Counted from the first letter of the stretch, positions 15,865 through 25,577 are shown. The stretch is DNA of 64,000 nucleotides from Aquitalea denitrificans (GCF_009856625.1 NZ_CP047241.1:3534001-3598000); one strand, 5' to 3'. A program made the numbers and translations. Notes: generated by a model not told the origin, from the sequence alone.

Positions 15865-17832
15865 TCAGCCCTGCAGGATGCGGGTTTCCGCCAGCGCCAG
15901 CTGCTCTGGCGTGCCCAGCAGCACCAGTACATCGTTGGCGACAATCTCGAAATCGGCATCAAAATCCAGCCGGCGTATGCTGTTGCGACGCAGCGCCTTG
16001 ACTTCCACGCCCAGCAGCTCCAGCTGCAACGCGCCCAGCGGATGGCCGATGGCATACGCCCCCGGACAGGCCTGAATGCTCAGCAAGCGTGGCACTAGCG
16101 CCTCGTCCAGCCCCTCGCCATCGTCACTGGTTCCACGGAAAAAACCACGGAACAGGTTGTAACGCTCCTCCCGCACCGAGCGGATGCGCCGCAGCACCCG
16201 GTTCAGCGGCACGCCCAGCACCATCAGCGCTTGCGAAGCCAGCATCAGGCTGCCCTCCATCACCTCAGCCACCACTTCGTCCGCCCCGGCACGGCGCAGC
16301 TGGTCGATATCGCTGTCATCCACCGTGCGTACGATCACCGGCAGATCAGGCCGCGCCGACTGCACGGTATGCAAAATGCGCAAGGCAGCGTGGGTATCGG
16401 CAAAGGTCACCACCACCACCTTGGCCCGCATCAGGCCACCGGCCACCAGTACTTCCTTCTTGCCGGCATCGCCGAACACCACCGGGTCACCGGCCTCACC
16501 GGCCTCGCGCACCCGCTCCGGGTCCATGTCCAGCGCAAAGAATGGTATGTCTTCGGTTTCCAGCAGGCGGGCCAGTGCCTGGCCGCTACGCCCATAGCCG
16601 CAGATCAGCACATGGTCGGACTTGCCCATGCTTTCCACCATCAGGTGGTGCAGGCTGAAGGCCTGCATCATCCAGTCCTGCTTCACCAGCCGGCGGGTGA
16701 TGGCCTCGCCGTACATGATCATGAACGGCGCTACCAGCATGGACAACAAAATGGCGGCAATCGCGGCCTGCTCGGTACTTTCGGCAATCAGCCCCAGATT
16801 GCCGGACAGCGCCAGCAGCACAAAGCCGAACTCGCCGCCCTGCGCCAGCGCCAGACCCGCACGCATGGAATGGTTGGGCTGGTGCCGCAACAGACGGCCC
16901 AACACGAATACAATGCCCAGCTTGGCCAGCAACAGCAGGCCCAGCATCAGCGCTACCTCACCAAAACGCTCGAACAGCACCGACAGCTGCAGGCGCATGC
17001 CCACGGTGACAAAAAAGAAGCCCAGCAAGATGTCGCGGAAGGGCTTGATGTCCTCTTCCACCTGGTAACGGTATTCGGTCTCGGAAATCAGCATGCCGGC
17101 CACAAAAGCACCCAGCGCCAGCGACAGGCCGGACAGCTCGGTCAGCCAGGCCACTCCCAGGGTGATCAGCAGCACATTGATCATGAACAGCTCGCCCGAA
17201 CGCTGGCGCGCCACCAGATGGAACCAGGGCCGTACCAGGCGCTGACCGAAGAACAGCAGCAGGGCCATCACCACCACGACCTTGACGGCAGCCAGCCCCA
17301 GATCCATCCACAAGGTCTCGCTGCCGCCGGCAAAGGCAGGCAGCAGAATCAACAGCGGCACCACGGCAATGTCTTGGAACAACAGCACACCGATAGCCAG
17401 CTGGCCGTGCTGCTGATTCAGCTCCAGCCGCTCGGTCAGCAATTTGCTGACAATGGCGGTTGATGACATGGCCAGCGCACCGCCCACGGCAAAGCCGGAC
17501 AGCGCAGAACCGGTCAGCCAACCCATCACCAGCGCAATCAGCGACAGCGTAACCACCACCTGCGCCAGTCCCAGGCCAAATACCAGATGCCGCATCGCCC
17601 GCAGCTTGGGCAGGGAAAATTCCAGACCAATGGAGAACATCATGAACACGATGCCGATTTCCCCCAGGAACTGCGTCTCCTCGCCCTCGGGAATCAGGCT
17701 GGCCACACCAGGACCTGCCAGGAAGCCCACCACCAGATAGCCCAGCATAGGCGGGACGCGCAGGCTGCGGCACAAGGTAACGGACAACACGGCCGCCAGC
17801 AGAACCAGCACAATCGGGGCAAGCGAATGCAT
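15865..17832 (-). CDS. CPA2 monovalent cation:proton antiporter, KefB/YbaL-like
   Basis: A 655-residue protein: about twelve membrane segments in residues 1-380 (Na_H_Exchanger domain), a TrkA-N/RCK nucleotide-binding domain from about 400 (HVLICGYGRSGQALARLLE, a GxGxxG Rossmann motif; acidic residue in ALDMDPE) and a TrkA-C domain at about 570-655 (VEVKALRRN...DVLVLLGTPEQL). Architecture is that of KefB/KefC/YbaL potassium efflux systems. The start at 17832 gives the usual short N-terminus before helix 1. It is divergent from kdsD across about 215 bases. No KefG/KefF-type accessory gene is adjacent. Whether it moves K+ or Na+ is not decided. Confidence 0.9.
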   Translation of the reverse strand: MHSLAPIVLVLLAAVLSVTLCRSLRVPPMLGYLVVGFLAGPGVASLIPEGEETQFLGEIGIVFMMFSIGLEFSLPKLRAMRHLVFGLGLAQVVVTLSLIALVMGWLTGSALSGFAVGGALAMSSTAIVSKLLTERLELNQQHGQLAIGVLLFQDIAVVPLLILLPAFAGGSETLWMDLGLAAVKVVVVMALLLFFGQRLVRPWFHLVARQRSGELFMINVLLITLGVAWLTELSGLSLALGAFVAGMLISETEYRYQVEEDIKPFRDILLGFFFVTVGMRLQLSVLFERFGEVALMLGLLLLAKLGIVFVLGRLLRHQPNHSMRAGLALAQGGEFGFVLLALSGNLGLIAESTEQAAIAAILLSMLVAPFMIMYGEAITRRLVKQDWMMQAFSLHHLMVESMGKSDHVLICGYGRSGQALARLLETEDIPFFALDMDPERVREAGEAGDPVVFGDAGKKEVLVAGGLMRAKVVVVTFADTHAALRILHTVQSARPDLPVIVRTVDDSDIDQLRRAGADEVVAEVMEGSLMLASQALMVLGVPLNRVLRRIRSVREERYNLFRGFFRGTSDDGEGLDEALVPRLLSIQACPGAYAIGHPLGALQLELLGVEVKALRRNSIRRLDFDADFEIVANDVLVLLGTPEQLALAETRILQG

Positions 17833-18047
17833 GAGCGCAACAATCTCCTGTGTAAACGCGGGAAAATCAACATGACGGTAACATCAGTTACCTGCAAAGA
17901 TGAGCTGTCTGCAGCAAGCAGACAGCATAAAGCATGACCCGGACGCGGGCAAAAACCATCCGGCAACGGCGCACGAAATCAGACACCAAGCAAAAGATGC
18001 ACCAGCTTCTGCCTCCAGCGATTATAACCTTTGATATACTTTCCCCT

Positions 18048-19028
18048 ATGGAAAAAGCTCAAACAAGCTCCCGGCTCGATCTGGCGCGTGAAGTGCTGCA
18101 GACCGAGGCGGATGCAATTCTGGCCCTGTCCCGTCGACTCAATGGCGATTTTCTGCGCGCTGTCGATGCCATTCTGGCCTGCACCGGCCGCATCGTCGTC
18201 ACCGGCATGGGCAAATCCGGCCACGTGGGCCGCAAGATTGCCGCTACCCTGGCCAGCACCGGCAGCCCGGCCTTTTTCGTACACCCAGCCGAGGCAGCCC
18301 ACGGCGATCTGGGCATGATCACCGCGCAGGACGTGGTGATTGCGCTGTCCAACTCCGGTGAATCGGGCGAAGTGGTGGCCCTGCTGCCGGCACTCAAGCG
18401 CAAGGGACTGGTGCTGATCGGCATGACCGGCAATCCCGCCTCCTCGCTGGGCCGCGAAGCCGACATCCTGCTGGATACCCAGGTGGAAAAGGAAGCCTGC
18501 CCGCTGGGCTTGGCCCCCACCACCAGCACCACGGTGCAGATTGCCCTGGGCGATGCCCTGGCCGTCACCCTGCTGGATGCCCGCCAGTTTGGCCCGGAAG
18601 ACTTTGCCCTGTCCCACCCGGGCGGCAGTCTGGGTCGTCGCCTGCTGGTCCATGTCAAAGACCTGATGCACAGCGGCGACGAACTGCCACGGGTCCTGCC
18701 CGGCACCCCGCTCAAGGATGCGCTGCTGGAAATGTCGCACCAGCGCCTGGGTATGGTGGCCATTGCCACGGCTGACAATGTCATCAAGGGCATCTATACC
18801 GATGGTGACCTGCGCCGTACGCTGGAACGTTCCGGCAATATCTACGATCTGATCATCGACCAGGTGATGAGTCCCGCCCCGCAAACCATCCTGCACAGCA
18901 AACTGGCCACCGAGGCGGTTCACCTGATGGAGCAACGCCGCATCACCAGCCTGCTGGTGGTGGATGCCGACGGCAAGCTGGCCGGTGCCATCCACATGCA
19001 CGACCTGCTCAAGGCCGGCGTCGTCTAG
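18048..19028 (+). CDS. kdsD: Arabinose-5-phosphate isomerase KdsD
   Basis: A 326-residue enzyme that interconverts ribulose 5-phosphate and arabinose 5-phosphate, the first step of KDO synthesis. Residues about 30-180 form the SIS domain (GMGKSGHVGRKIAATLASTG; ALSNSGESGEV; the SHPGGSLGRRLL signature follows), and two CBS domains occupy about 205-326 (VKDLMHSGDELP; VMSPAPQTI). ATG at 18048 was chosen over an in-frame extension to 17934 because the family N-terminus begins here. It heads the run kdsD-kdsC-lptC-lptA-lptB-rpoN, a conserved betaproteobacterial order. Confidence 0.95.
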   Translation: MEKAQTSSRLDLAREVLQTEADAILALSRRLNGDFLRAVDAILACTGRIVVTGMGKSGHVGRKIAATLASTGSPAFFVHPAEAAHGDLGMITAQDVVIALSNSGESGEVVALLPALKRKGLVLIGMTGNPASSLGREADILLDTQVEKEACPLGLAPTTSTTVQIALGDALAVTLLDARQFGPEDFALSHPGGSLGRRLLVHVKDLMHSGDELPRVLPGTPLKDALLEMSHQRLGMVAIATADNVIKGIYTDGDLRRTLERSGNIYDLIIDQVMSPAPQTILHSKLATEAVHLMEQRRITSLLVVDADGKLAGAIHMHDLLKAGVV

Positions 19029-19046
19029 CCGCCAACAAGGAAGCCC

Positions 19047-19571
19047 ATGCAAGCCATCACCGAACAAGCCCGCAAGATCAAGCTGCTGATCATGGACGTG
19101 GACGGCGTCCTCACCGACGGCCGCATCTACTACAACGCCCAGGGCGAAGAAAGCAAATCCTTCTACGTGCAGGACGGCCTTGGCCTCAAGCTGCTGCAAT
19201 CCACCGGCGTGCGCCTGGCCATCATCTCCGGGCGGGCCGATCGCTGCGTGGAGCATCGTGCCCAGGCGCTGGGCATCGACTTCTATTTCGGCGGCATCCA
19301 CAACAAGCAGGAAGCCCTGAACCAACTACTAGAACAAGCCGCCGTCAGCCTGGAAGAATGCGCTTTCATCGGGGATGACCTCATCGATCTGCCGGTACTG
19401 CGCCGCGTCGGCCTGGCAGTGGCCGTGCCGGCAGCGCCCACCCTGGTGCGCCAGCACGCGCACTATGTCACCGGTTTTCCCGGCGGACAGGGTGCAGTAC
19501 GTGAGCTGGCCGAACTCATCATGCAGGCACAGGGCAGCTTTGACGCCATCCTGGCCCGGTACCTGGCATGA
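19047..19571 (+). CDS. kdsC: KDO-8-phosphate phosphatase KdsC
   Basis: A 174-residue HAD phosphatase that releases phosphate from 3-deoxy-D-manno-octulosonate 8-phosphate. The catalytic motif I DVDGVLTDG lies at about 17-25, motif II Ser in AIISGR, and motif III GDDLIDLPV near 110. It lacks a cap domain, as expected of C0-type KdsC. AAGGAAGC lies upstream. Its stop overlaps the lptC start by four bases (ATGA). Confidence 0.95.
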   Translation: MQAITEQARKIKLLIMDVDGVLTDGRIYYNAQGEESKSFYVQDGLGLKLLQSTGVRLAIISGRADRCVEHRAQALGIDFYFGGIHNKQEALNQLLEQAAVSLEECAFIGDDLIDLPVLRRVGLAVAVPAAPTLVRQHAHYVTGFPGGQGAVRELAELIMQAQGSFDAILARYLA

Positions 19572-20128
19572 TCCGTTCGCACCGTCTGTTTCCCATCCTG
19601 CTGGTGCTGATTACCGGTCTGCTCACCGTCTGGCTGGACGCCGTGTCACGCTGGCAGCCCAACAAACGCGAACTTGACCCCAACAAGCCCGAGGTCGTGG
19701 CCGATAACGTCATGGCCACCCGCTTCGACCCCAAGGGAATGTTGCAGGAAAAACTGATTGCCAGCCGCATGTGGCAATACCCTGACCGCACCGAATCATA
19801 TTTCGAGGCACCAGACCTGCAAAGCTACAAGAACGGCACACTGGCCTATCACGCCATCGGTGAGAGCGGTCGGTACAACAGCAAGACAAAGCAGGTGCTG
19901 TTCGACAAGAAAGTCACACTGATCCAGCCAGCCACCGGTACCCAACAGGAAACCCGTGTGCTCAGCAGCAATATGCGCATCGACACCGTACGCCATATCG
20001 CCCAGTCCGCGGCATTGAGCCACTTCTACTACGGCAAGTCGACCGGCAGCGCCGTCGGCTTCATCTACGAACAGCAGGCCGGCCAGTTGCAGCTGCTGTC
20101 CAATGCAAAGGTCACTTATGAAAAATAA
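19568..20128 (+). CDS. lptC: LPS export system protein LptC
   Basis: A 186-residue bitopic protein. One membrane segment (residues about 6-24, LFPILLVLITGLLTVWL) is followed by a periplasmic beta-jellyroll domain, the LptC part of the periplasmic LPS bridge. It couples LptB2FG to LptA. It overlaps kdsC by four bases and lptA by eleven, indicating translational coupling. Sequence divergence is normal for this family; order and topology carry the assignment. Confidence 0.92.
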   Translation: MIRSHRLFPILLVLITGLLTVWLDAVSRWQPNKRELDPNKPEVVADNVMATRFDPKGMLQEKLIASRMWQYPDRTESYFEAPDLQSYKNGTLAYHAIGESGRYNSKTKQVLFDKKVTLIQPATGTQQETRVLSSNMRIDTVRHIAQSAALSHFYYGKSTGSAVGFIYEQQAGQLQLLSNAKVTYEK

Positions 20129-20672
20129 CTGCCGCCGCTTCATCCGGCTGGCCTGGCTGGCCCTAGGCCTGTGCGCCCTCCAGACTGCCCATGCCGAAAA
20201 GACTGATCGCGACAAACCCATCGAAATCAGTGCCGACCGCGGCAATCTCGATCAGCTCAAGGGCGTCACGGTATGGCAAGGCAATGTCATCATCATTCAG
20301 GGTACACTCAAGCTGAATGCCGACCGCGCCACCGTCACCCAGGACAAGCAGGGGAACCAGACCATGCAGGCCACCGGCCGCCAAGTTGTCTTCCGCCAGA
20401 AAATGGATGGCAAGAACGAATGGATCGAAGGCCAGGCCAACCAGCTGGACTACAACACCGTCACCCACGCCGCAGTGCTGACCGGCAACGCCCGCGTCAA
20501 GCGTGGCAACGATTTGGTCATCGGCAATGTGATTACCTACAACACCGAAACCGAAATGTATGACGTCAGCAGCGGGGCCAGCAGCAATGGTGGCCGTGTC
20601 ACTGCCATCATCCAGCCCAAGCCCAGGGACAACACCCCTGCCGCCAAAAAAACCGACGGAAGCGCGCAATGA
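20118..20672 (+). CDS. lptA: LPS transport periplasmic protein LptA
   Basis: A 184-residue periplasmic protein with a Sec signal (LAWLALGLCALQTAHA, cleavage after AHA) and an OstA/LptA beta-jellyroll beginning DKPIEISADRGNLDQLKG. It carries LPS across the periplasm between LptC and LptD. The ATG at 20118 has AAAGG upstream; five extra codons upstream are possible but unlikely. Its last four bases overlap lptB (ATGA). The C-terminus is Lys/Ala/Pro-rich. Confidence 0.94.
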   Translation: MKNNCRRFIRLAWLALGLCALQTAHAEKTDRDKPIEISADRGNLDQLKGVTVWQGNVIIIQGTLKLNADRATVTQDKQGNQTMQATGRQVVFRQKMDGKNEWIEGQANQLDYNTVTHAAVLTGNARVKRGNDLVIGNVITYNTETEMYDVSSGASSNGGRVTAIIQPKPRDNTPAAKKTDGSAQ

Positions 20673-21400
20673 GCGGCCCCAGCATCCTTAAAGTGGAGCG
20701 GCTGAAAAAGCGCTTCAAGAAACGCACGGTGGTCAAAGACGTCGCCTTGCAGATCCAGAGTGGAGAAGTCGTCGGTTTGCTTGGCCCGAACGGTGCCGGC
20801 AAAACCACCAGTTTTTACATGATTGTCGGGCTGATCGGTGCCGATGAAGGCGAAATCACGCTGGATGGCAGCAGCATCACCCATCTGCCCATCCATCAGC
20901 GCGCCCGCCTTGGCCTGGGTTATCTGCCGCAGGAAGCCTCCATTTTCCGCAAGATGACGGTAGAGGAAAACATTACCGCAGTGCTGGAAATTGCCGGTTA
21001 CAAGGGCGACAAGCTGGAGAAGGAACTGAGCCTGCTGCTGGACGACCTCAACATCGCTCATCTGCGCGAAAGCAATGCGCTGGCCCTGTCCGGCGGCGAG
21101 CGACGCCGGGTGGAAATTGCCCGGGTACTGGCCACCCGCCCACGCTTCATCCTGCTTGACGAACCCTTTGCCGGCGTCGACCCGATTGCCGTGATCGACA
21201 TCCAGAAAATCATCACTTTCCTGCAACAGCGTGGCATCGGCGTACTGATAACCGACCACAATGTCCGGGAAACCCTGCGCATCTGCGACCGGGCCTACAT
21301 CATCAGCGATGGCTCGGTACTGGCATCCGGCGAACCGGAAGAACTGGTCAACAACGAGAAAGTGCGCCAGGTCTACCTGGGCGAGCACTTCCACCTGTAA
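20669..21400 (+). CDS. lptB: LPS export ABC transporter ATPase LptB
   Basis: A 243-residue ABC ATPase powering LPS extraction from the inner membrane with LptF and LptG, which are not in the window. Walker A is GPNGAGKTT near 37-45, the Q loop is LPQEASIFRKM, the signature is LSGGERRRVEIAR and Walker B is FILLDEPFAGVDP; the H loop is ITDHNVRE. All features are intact. It is four bases upstream of rpoN, the usual arrangement. Confidence 0.97.
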   Translation: MSGPSILKVERLKKRFKKRTVVKDVALQIQSGEVVGLLGPNGAGKTTSFYMIVGLIGADEGEITLDGSSITHLPIHQRARLGLGYLPQEASIFRKMTVEENITAVLEIAGYKGDKLEKELSLLLDDLNIAHLRESNALALSGGERRRVEIARVLATRPRFILLDEPFAGVDPIAVIDIQKIITFLQQRGIGVLITDHNVRETLRICDRAYIISDGSVLASGEPEELVNNEKVRQVYLGEHFHL

Positions 21401-21403
21401 ACC

Positions 21404-22825
21404 ATGAAACAGTCATTACAGCTCCGGGTTTCACAGCAACTCACCCTCACTCCACAACTGCAGCAGTCGATCAAGCTGCTGCAGCTGTCCACGCTTGACC
21501 TGCAAACCGAGGTAGAGCGCTTCCTGCTGGACAACCCCATGCTGGAACGCGGCGACGACCTGCCCGCGCAGGAAGGCCCCGCCACCGAGTCCGCCAGCAG
21601 CAACGAAGAATCAACCACCCCCACATCCGACAGCAGCGACAATGACAGCCACAGCGAAAGCAGCGGCGAGCTGACCGACTGGGGCAGTGGCAGCCGGCGC
21701 AACGACGGTGACGATGAGTTCGACCCCATGCTGAATGTCCCCTGCCCGGTCAGCCTGCGCCAACATCTGCTGGCCCAGTTGGGGGAGCTGACGCTGCCCA
21801 CCAGGGATCAGGCCATCGTACAGCTGCTGATTGAAGAACTGGACGATAACGGCTTTCTCACCATCGACATGGAAGAACTGGCCAGCAATCTGCCGCTGGA
21901 ACTGGAACTGGAATGCGACGAACTGATGGTTGGCCTGCGCCTGCTGCAGCAGTTCGACCCTGCAGGCATTGCCGCACGCAGCCTTGCCGAATCACTCAGC
22001 CTGCAGCTGGCTCGCCTGCCGCACCAAGAGCCTGGCCATGCCCTGGCATGCAAGATCGTGGCAGAGCACCTCAGCTTGCTCGGCAATCGGGACTACACCC
22101 GCCTCAAGCGCATACTGGGCGCGGATGACGAAGCCATCCGCCAGGCACAGCAACTGATCGCCCGACTGACTCCCCACCCCGCCGCCGGTTTCGGCGGCGA
22201 AGACGTGCACTATGTCATCCCGGACGTCACCGTACGCAAACGCCGCGGTCACTGGGTGGCCGAACTCAATAACGGGGCGGTACCGCGCTTGCGCGTCAAC
22301 CAGCTGTACGCCCAGATGCTGTCGGAAAACCGCAGCGCAGCAGGCGAACTGACCGGTCGCCTGCAAGAAGCCAAGTGGCTGGTCAAGAACATCCAGCAAC
22401 GATTTGACACCATTCTGAAAGTGTCAGAAGCTATAGTCGAAAGGCAACAAGCGTTCTTTGAACACGGTGAAGTGGCCATGCGCCCGCTTATCCTGCGTGA
22501 CATTGCAGACGAGCTGGGATTGCATGAATCCACGGTGTCACGCGTCACCACCCAGAAATACCTGCTCTGCCCTCGCGGCCTGTTCGAACTGAAATACTTT
22601 TTCGGCAGCGCACTGGAAACCGACAGCGGCGGCGAATGCTCAGCCACCGCCATCAAGGCCCATATCCGTCGCATGATCGATGGTGAGAACACAGCCAAGC
22701 CGCTTTCGGACAGCGCCATTGCCGACGAACTGGGCAAGCAAGGGATACAGGTTGCAAGACGCACCGTTGCGAAGTATCGTGAAGCTATGCAGATACCGCC
22801 GGTCAATCTGCGCAAGGCACTGTAA
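21404..22825 (+). CDS. rpoN: RNA polymerase sigma-54 factor RpoN
   Basis: A 473-residue sigma-54. The N-terminal region I begins MKQSLQLRVSQQLTLTPQLQ, which contacts bacterial enhancer-binding proteins; a Ser/Asp-rich acidic linker spans about 50-105; the core-binding domain follows; a helix-turn-helix (HESTVSRVTTQKYL) and the RpoN box (ARRTVAKYRE near 455) complete the DNA-binding part. It recognises -24/-12 promoters and needs an ATPase activator. Gene order lptB-rpoN-hpf-ptsN is conserved in proteobacteria. Confidence 0.97.
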   Translation: MKQSLQLRVSQQLTLTPQLQQSIKLLQLSTLDLQTEVERFLLDNPMLERGDDLPAQEGPATESASSNEESTTPTSDSSDNDSHSESSGELTDWGSGSRRNDGDDEFDPMLNVPCPVSLRQHLLAQLGELTLPTRDQAIVQLLIEELDDNGFLTIDMEELASNLPLELELECDELMVGLRLLQQFDPAGIAARSLAESLSLQLARLPHQEPGHALACKIVAEHLSLLGNRDYTRLKRILGADDEAIRQAQQLIARLTPHPAAGFGGEDVHYVIPDVTVRKRRGHWVAELNNGAVPRLRVNQLYAQMLSENRSAAGELTGRLQEAKWLVKNIQQRFDTILKVSEAIVERQQAFFEHGEVAMRPLILRDIADELGLHESTVSRVTTQKYLLCPRGLFELKYFFGSALETDSGGECSATAIKAHIRRMIDGENTAKPLSDSAIADELGKQGIQVARRTVAKYREAMQIPPVNLRKAL

Positions 22826-22896
22826 AGCGTGTCTTGAAGAATATCCGCTCGCCCGGCCGACCCGACCGGGCAGTCAACACAAGAAGGAGTTAGGGT

Positions 22897-23220
22897 ATGA
22901 ACCTCAAAGTAACCGGTCTCCACCTCGAAGTAACCCCGGCAATCCGTGAATTTCTGGAAAGCAAGCTGGAACGTATCACCCGCCATGTCGATCACGTGAT
23001 CGACGTCACCGTCACCCTGTCGGTGGACAAGCTGGTACAGAAAGCGGAAGTCAACGTTCATCTTTCCGGCAAGGATATCCACGTAGAAGCCACCGACTCC
23101 GACATGTACGCTGCCATCGATGCGCTGATGGACAAGCTGGATCGACAGGTACTCAAGCACAAGGAAAAACAGAGCGAACACCGCGCAACTCCGCAAGTTC
23201 AGCCGGAAGCATCCCTGTAA
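22897..23220 (+). CDS. hpf: Hibernation promoting factor HPF, short form
   Basis: A 107-residue S30AE/HPF-family protein (MNLKVTGLHLEVTPAIREFL; SDMYAAIDALMDKLDRQVLKHKEK). It binds the small ribosomal subunit in stationary phase and promotes 100S dimers. Length matches the short gammaproteobacterial/betaproteobacterial form, without the extra C-terminal dimerisation domain of long HPF. AGAAGGAG lies upstream. It ends at a strong terminator, so ptsN probably has its own transcription start. Confidence 0.95.
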   Translation: MNLKVTGLHLEVTPAIREFLESKLERITRHVDHVIDVTVTLSVDKLVQKAEVNVHLSGKDIHVEATDSDMYAAIDALMDKLDRQVLKHKEKQSEHRATPQVQPEASL

Positions 23221-23237
23221 TCACCTGACCGACGATG

Positions 23238-23263
23238 CGGGAACCCACGGGTTCCCGTTTTTA
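23238..23263 (+). terminator. Rho-independent terminator after hpf
   Basis: CGGGAACC and GGTTCCCG form a perfect eight-base stem around CACG, followed by TTTTTA. It lies 18 bases after the hpf stop. Confidence 0.85.
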
Positions 23264-23340
23264 TTTGCACGGAGCCTTTTTCATTTTGATGAAGGCAACG
23301 TAGAATTGGCCAGTTTTTGTAGCCGTGTGCATACATTCCT

Positions 23341-23805
23341 ATGAGCCTGATTGGCAAAATCCTGACACAGGACCACATTCTTCCGGACCTGGATGTCGCC
23401 AGCAAGAAACGTGTCTTCGAGCAGGTGGGCCTCCTTATCGAAAATACCCACGGCATTGCGCGCAGTGAAATTTTCGACTGCCTGTTTGCCCGGGAAAAAC
23501 TGGGCTCCACCGGCCTGGGCCAGGGCGTGGCCATTCCGCATGGCCGGGCCAGAGGGCTCAAGGAAGCTGCAGGCGTGTTCATCCGCCTGAAAAACCCCAT
23601 CCCTTTCGATGCCCCGGACGGCAAGCCCGTGCAAAGCCTGTTTGTACTGCTGGTTCCGGAGCAGGCAACTGATCTGCATCTGCAGGTTCTGTCAGAACTG
23701 GCCCAGCTTTTCTCCAGCAAACAATTGCGTGAGCAACTGCTGAGTGCGCCATCGCGTGCCGATCTATACCAGCTGCTTACCGGATGGAATACCAACAATG
23801 CCTAG
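23341..23805 (+). CDS. ptsN: PTS IIA-like nitrogen regulatory protein PtsN
   Basis: A 154-residue EIIA-Ntr protein. The phosphoacceptor His lies in GLGQGVAIPHGRA near residue 67. It receives phosphate through the PTS-Ntr chain (PtsP, NPr or HPr), which is not in this window, and modulates K+ transport and sigma-54-linked functions in relatives. It overlaps the hprK start by eight bases, suggesting coupling. No strong ribosome site is seen before its ATG. Confidence 0.95.
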   Translation: MSLIGKILTQDHILPDLDVASKKRVFEQVGLLIENTHGIARSEIFDCLFAREKLGSTGLGQGVAIPHGRARGLKEAAGVFIRLKNPIPFDAPDGKPVQSLFVLLVPEQATDLHLQVLSELAQLFSSKQLREQLLSAPSRADLYQLLTGWNTNNA

Positions 23806-24754
23806 CATTACCGTGCGCCGGTTGTATCAGGACAATCAGCAAAAGCTCAACCTGACCTGGGTTGCAGGAACCGGCGGCGCGGACAGCCCCATCGGCAATG
23901 ATGAACAACGCCCGACACTGGCGCTGGTAGGCCACCTCAACTTCATCCACCCCAACCGGGTCCAGGTTCTGGGCCTGGCTGAGGTCGATTATCTGAACCG
24001 GCTGGAACAGTCTGCCGCCAAAACGGCGCTGGACCAGTTGTTCCACAAGACCATGTCGGTGGTGATGGTAGCCAATGGCCAGCAAGTACCCAAACTGCTG
24101 CGCGATTACTGCCACACCCATAATGTGCCATTGATGAGCACACCGCTGGAAAGCCCCTACCTGATGGATGTACTGCGCATCTATCTGGCTCGCGCGCTGG
24201 CGGTATCCACCGTACTGCACGGGGTTTTTCTCGACGTGCTGGAAATCGGCGTGCTGATCATGGGCGACTCGGCCATGGGCAAGAGCGAGCTGGCACTGGA
24301 ACTGATTTCCCGTGGCCATGGCATGGTGGCAGATGATGCCGTCGAACTCTATCGCATCGGCCCGGAAACTCTGGAAGGCCGCTGCCCGCCACTGCTGCGT
24401 GACTTTCTGGAAGTTCGTGGCCTTGGCATTCTGAACATCCGCACCATATTCGGTGAAACTGCAGTTCGCCCGAAAAAAGTGCTAAAACTGATTATCCACC
24501 TGGTCAAGGCCAACGATCAGGCAATGCAGGCACTGGACCGGCTGAATATCCAGTCGGAAACCCAGGACATCATCGGCGTCACCGTACGCAAGGTGGTATT
24601 GCCGGTTGCTGCGGGCCGTAACCTGGCGGTACTGGTCGAAGCTGCAGTGCGCAATTACATCTTGCAGCTGCGCGGCATCGACAGTACCCGTGAATTCATT
24701 GAACGCCACACCAACTTCCTCAGGGATCAGGAAAATGCGCCTGATATTGATTAG
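23798..24754 (+). CDS. hprK: HPr kinase/phosphorylase HprK
   Basis: A 318-residue bifunctional enzyme that phosphorylates and dephosphorylates HPr at Ser. The N-terminal domain precedes the kinase domain; Walker A is GDSAMGKSELALEL near 155-168 and the HprK signature EVRGLGILNIRTIFG follows. ATG at 23798 was chosen over an upstream in-frame start inside ptsN because the family N-terminus (PSITVRRLYQDN) begins here. It is embedded between ptsN and rapZ with overlaps on both sides, as in Neisseria. Confidence 0.95.
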   Translation: MPSITVRRLYQDNQQKLNLTWVAGTGGADSPIGNDEQRPTLALVGHLNFIHPNRVQVLGLAEVDYLNRLEQSAAKTALDQLFHKTMSVVMVANGQQVPKLLRDYCHTHNVPLMSTPLESPYLMDVLRIYLARALAVSTVLHGVFLDVLEIGVLIMGDSAMGKSELALELISRGHGMVADDAVELYRIGPETLEGRCPPLLRDFLEVRGLGILNIRTIFGETAVRPKKVLKLIIHLVKANDQAMQALDRLNIQSETQDIIGVTVRKVVLPVAAGRNLAVLVEAAVRNYILQLRGIDSTREFIERHTNFLRDQENAPDID

Positions 24755-25577
24755 CGGCCTGTCCGGCTCCGGCAAGTCCATCGCCCTGCGCGCCCTGGAG
24801 GATTCCGGCTTCTACTGCGTGGACAATCTGCCGGCCACCATGCTGCATGAAGCCATGTCGCTCTATGCCGATTATGGCTACAAGCAGATTGCCATCAGTG
24901 TGGATACCCGCTCCAGCCCGTCGCTGGGTGCATTGCCGGATGAAGTGCACAAGCTGCGCCAGCAGGGCGTGGATGTGCGACTGCTGTTTCTGGAAGCCAA
25001 ACCCGAAACCCTGGTCAAGCGTTTTTCCGAAACCCGCCGTCGCCATCCGCTGTCTGGTATCGGTGCCACCGTGGAAGAATGCATTCAGCTCGAACAGGAA
25101 CTGCTGGCCAGCATTCAGGAAATGGGTATCCGCATTGATACCAGCGAGCTGTCTGCCAACGCACTGAAAACCGCTATCAAGCAACTGGTGGAAGCAGACA
25201 GCAGCCGGCTGACCATTATTTTCGAATCCTTCGGTTTCAAGCACGGCGTACCGCTTAATGCCGATTTTGTGTTTGATGTACGCTGCCTGCCCAATCCTTA
25301 CTACGACCCGGCGCTGCGCCCCTTCACCGGACGCGACCAGCCCATCATCGACTTTTTCGGTCAGCAGCCGCTGGTCGCGGCAATGGCTGAAGACATCAGG
25401 TGCATGATCGCCAAATGGCTGCCCGAATTCAGCCGTGAAAACCGTAGCTATCTGACCGTCGCCATCGGGTGTACCGGTGGCCAGCACCGTTCGGTCTACA
25501 TTGCCGAACAACTGTCGCGTGCCTTTCCGGCCGAACAGGTTCTGATTCGCCATCGTCAGTTGTTCCGCGAGTCCTGA
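24735..25577 (+). CDS. rapZ: RNase adapter protein RapZ
   Basis: A 280-residue P-loop protein (YvcJ/RapZ family). Walker A is GLSGSGKSIALRALED at residues 7-22, with the family segments FYCVDNLPATM and the C-terminal GCTGGQHRSVYIAE. In enterobacteria RapZ directs RNase E to GlmZ and so tunes glucosamine-6-phosphate synthase. ATG at 24735 lies 20 bases before the hprK stop. An upstream extension of the frame inside hprK is not coding. Confidence 0.95.
   Translation: MRLILISGLSGSGKSIALRALEDSGFYCVDNLPATMLHEAMSLYADYGYKQIAISVDTRSSPSLGALPDEVHKLRQQGVDVRLLFLEAKPETLVKRFSETRRRHPLSGIGATVEECIQLEQELLASIQEMGIRIDTSELSANALKTAIKQLVEADSSRLTIIFESFGFKHGVPLNADFVFDVRCLPNPYYDPALRPFTGRDQPIIDFFGQQPLVAAMAEDIRCMIAKWLPEFSRENRSYLTVAIGCTGGQHRSVYIAEQLSRAFPAEQVLIRHRQLFRES

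Noticed and set aside
16231..17463. A 410-codon Gln/His-rich frame opposite the antiporter gene
   Set aside because: Low-complexity shadow of the membrane protein on the other strand, produced by its codon bias.
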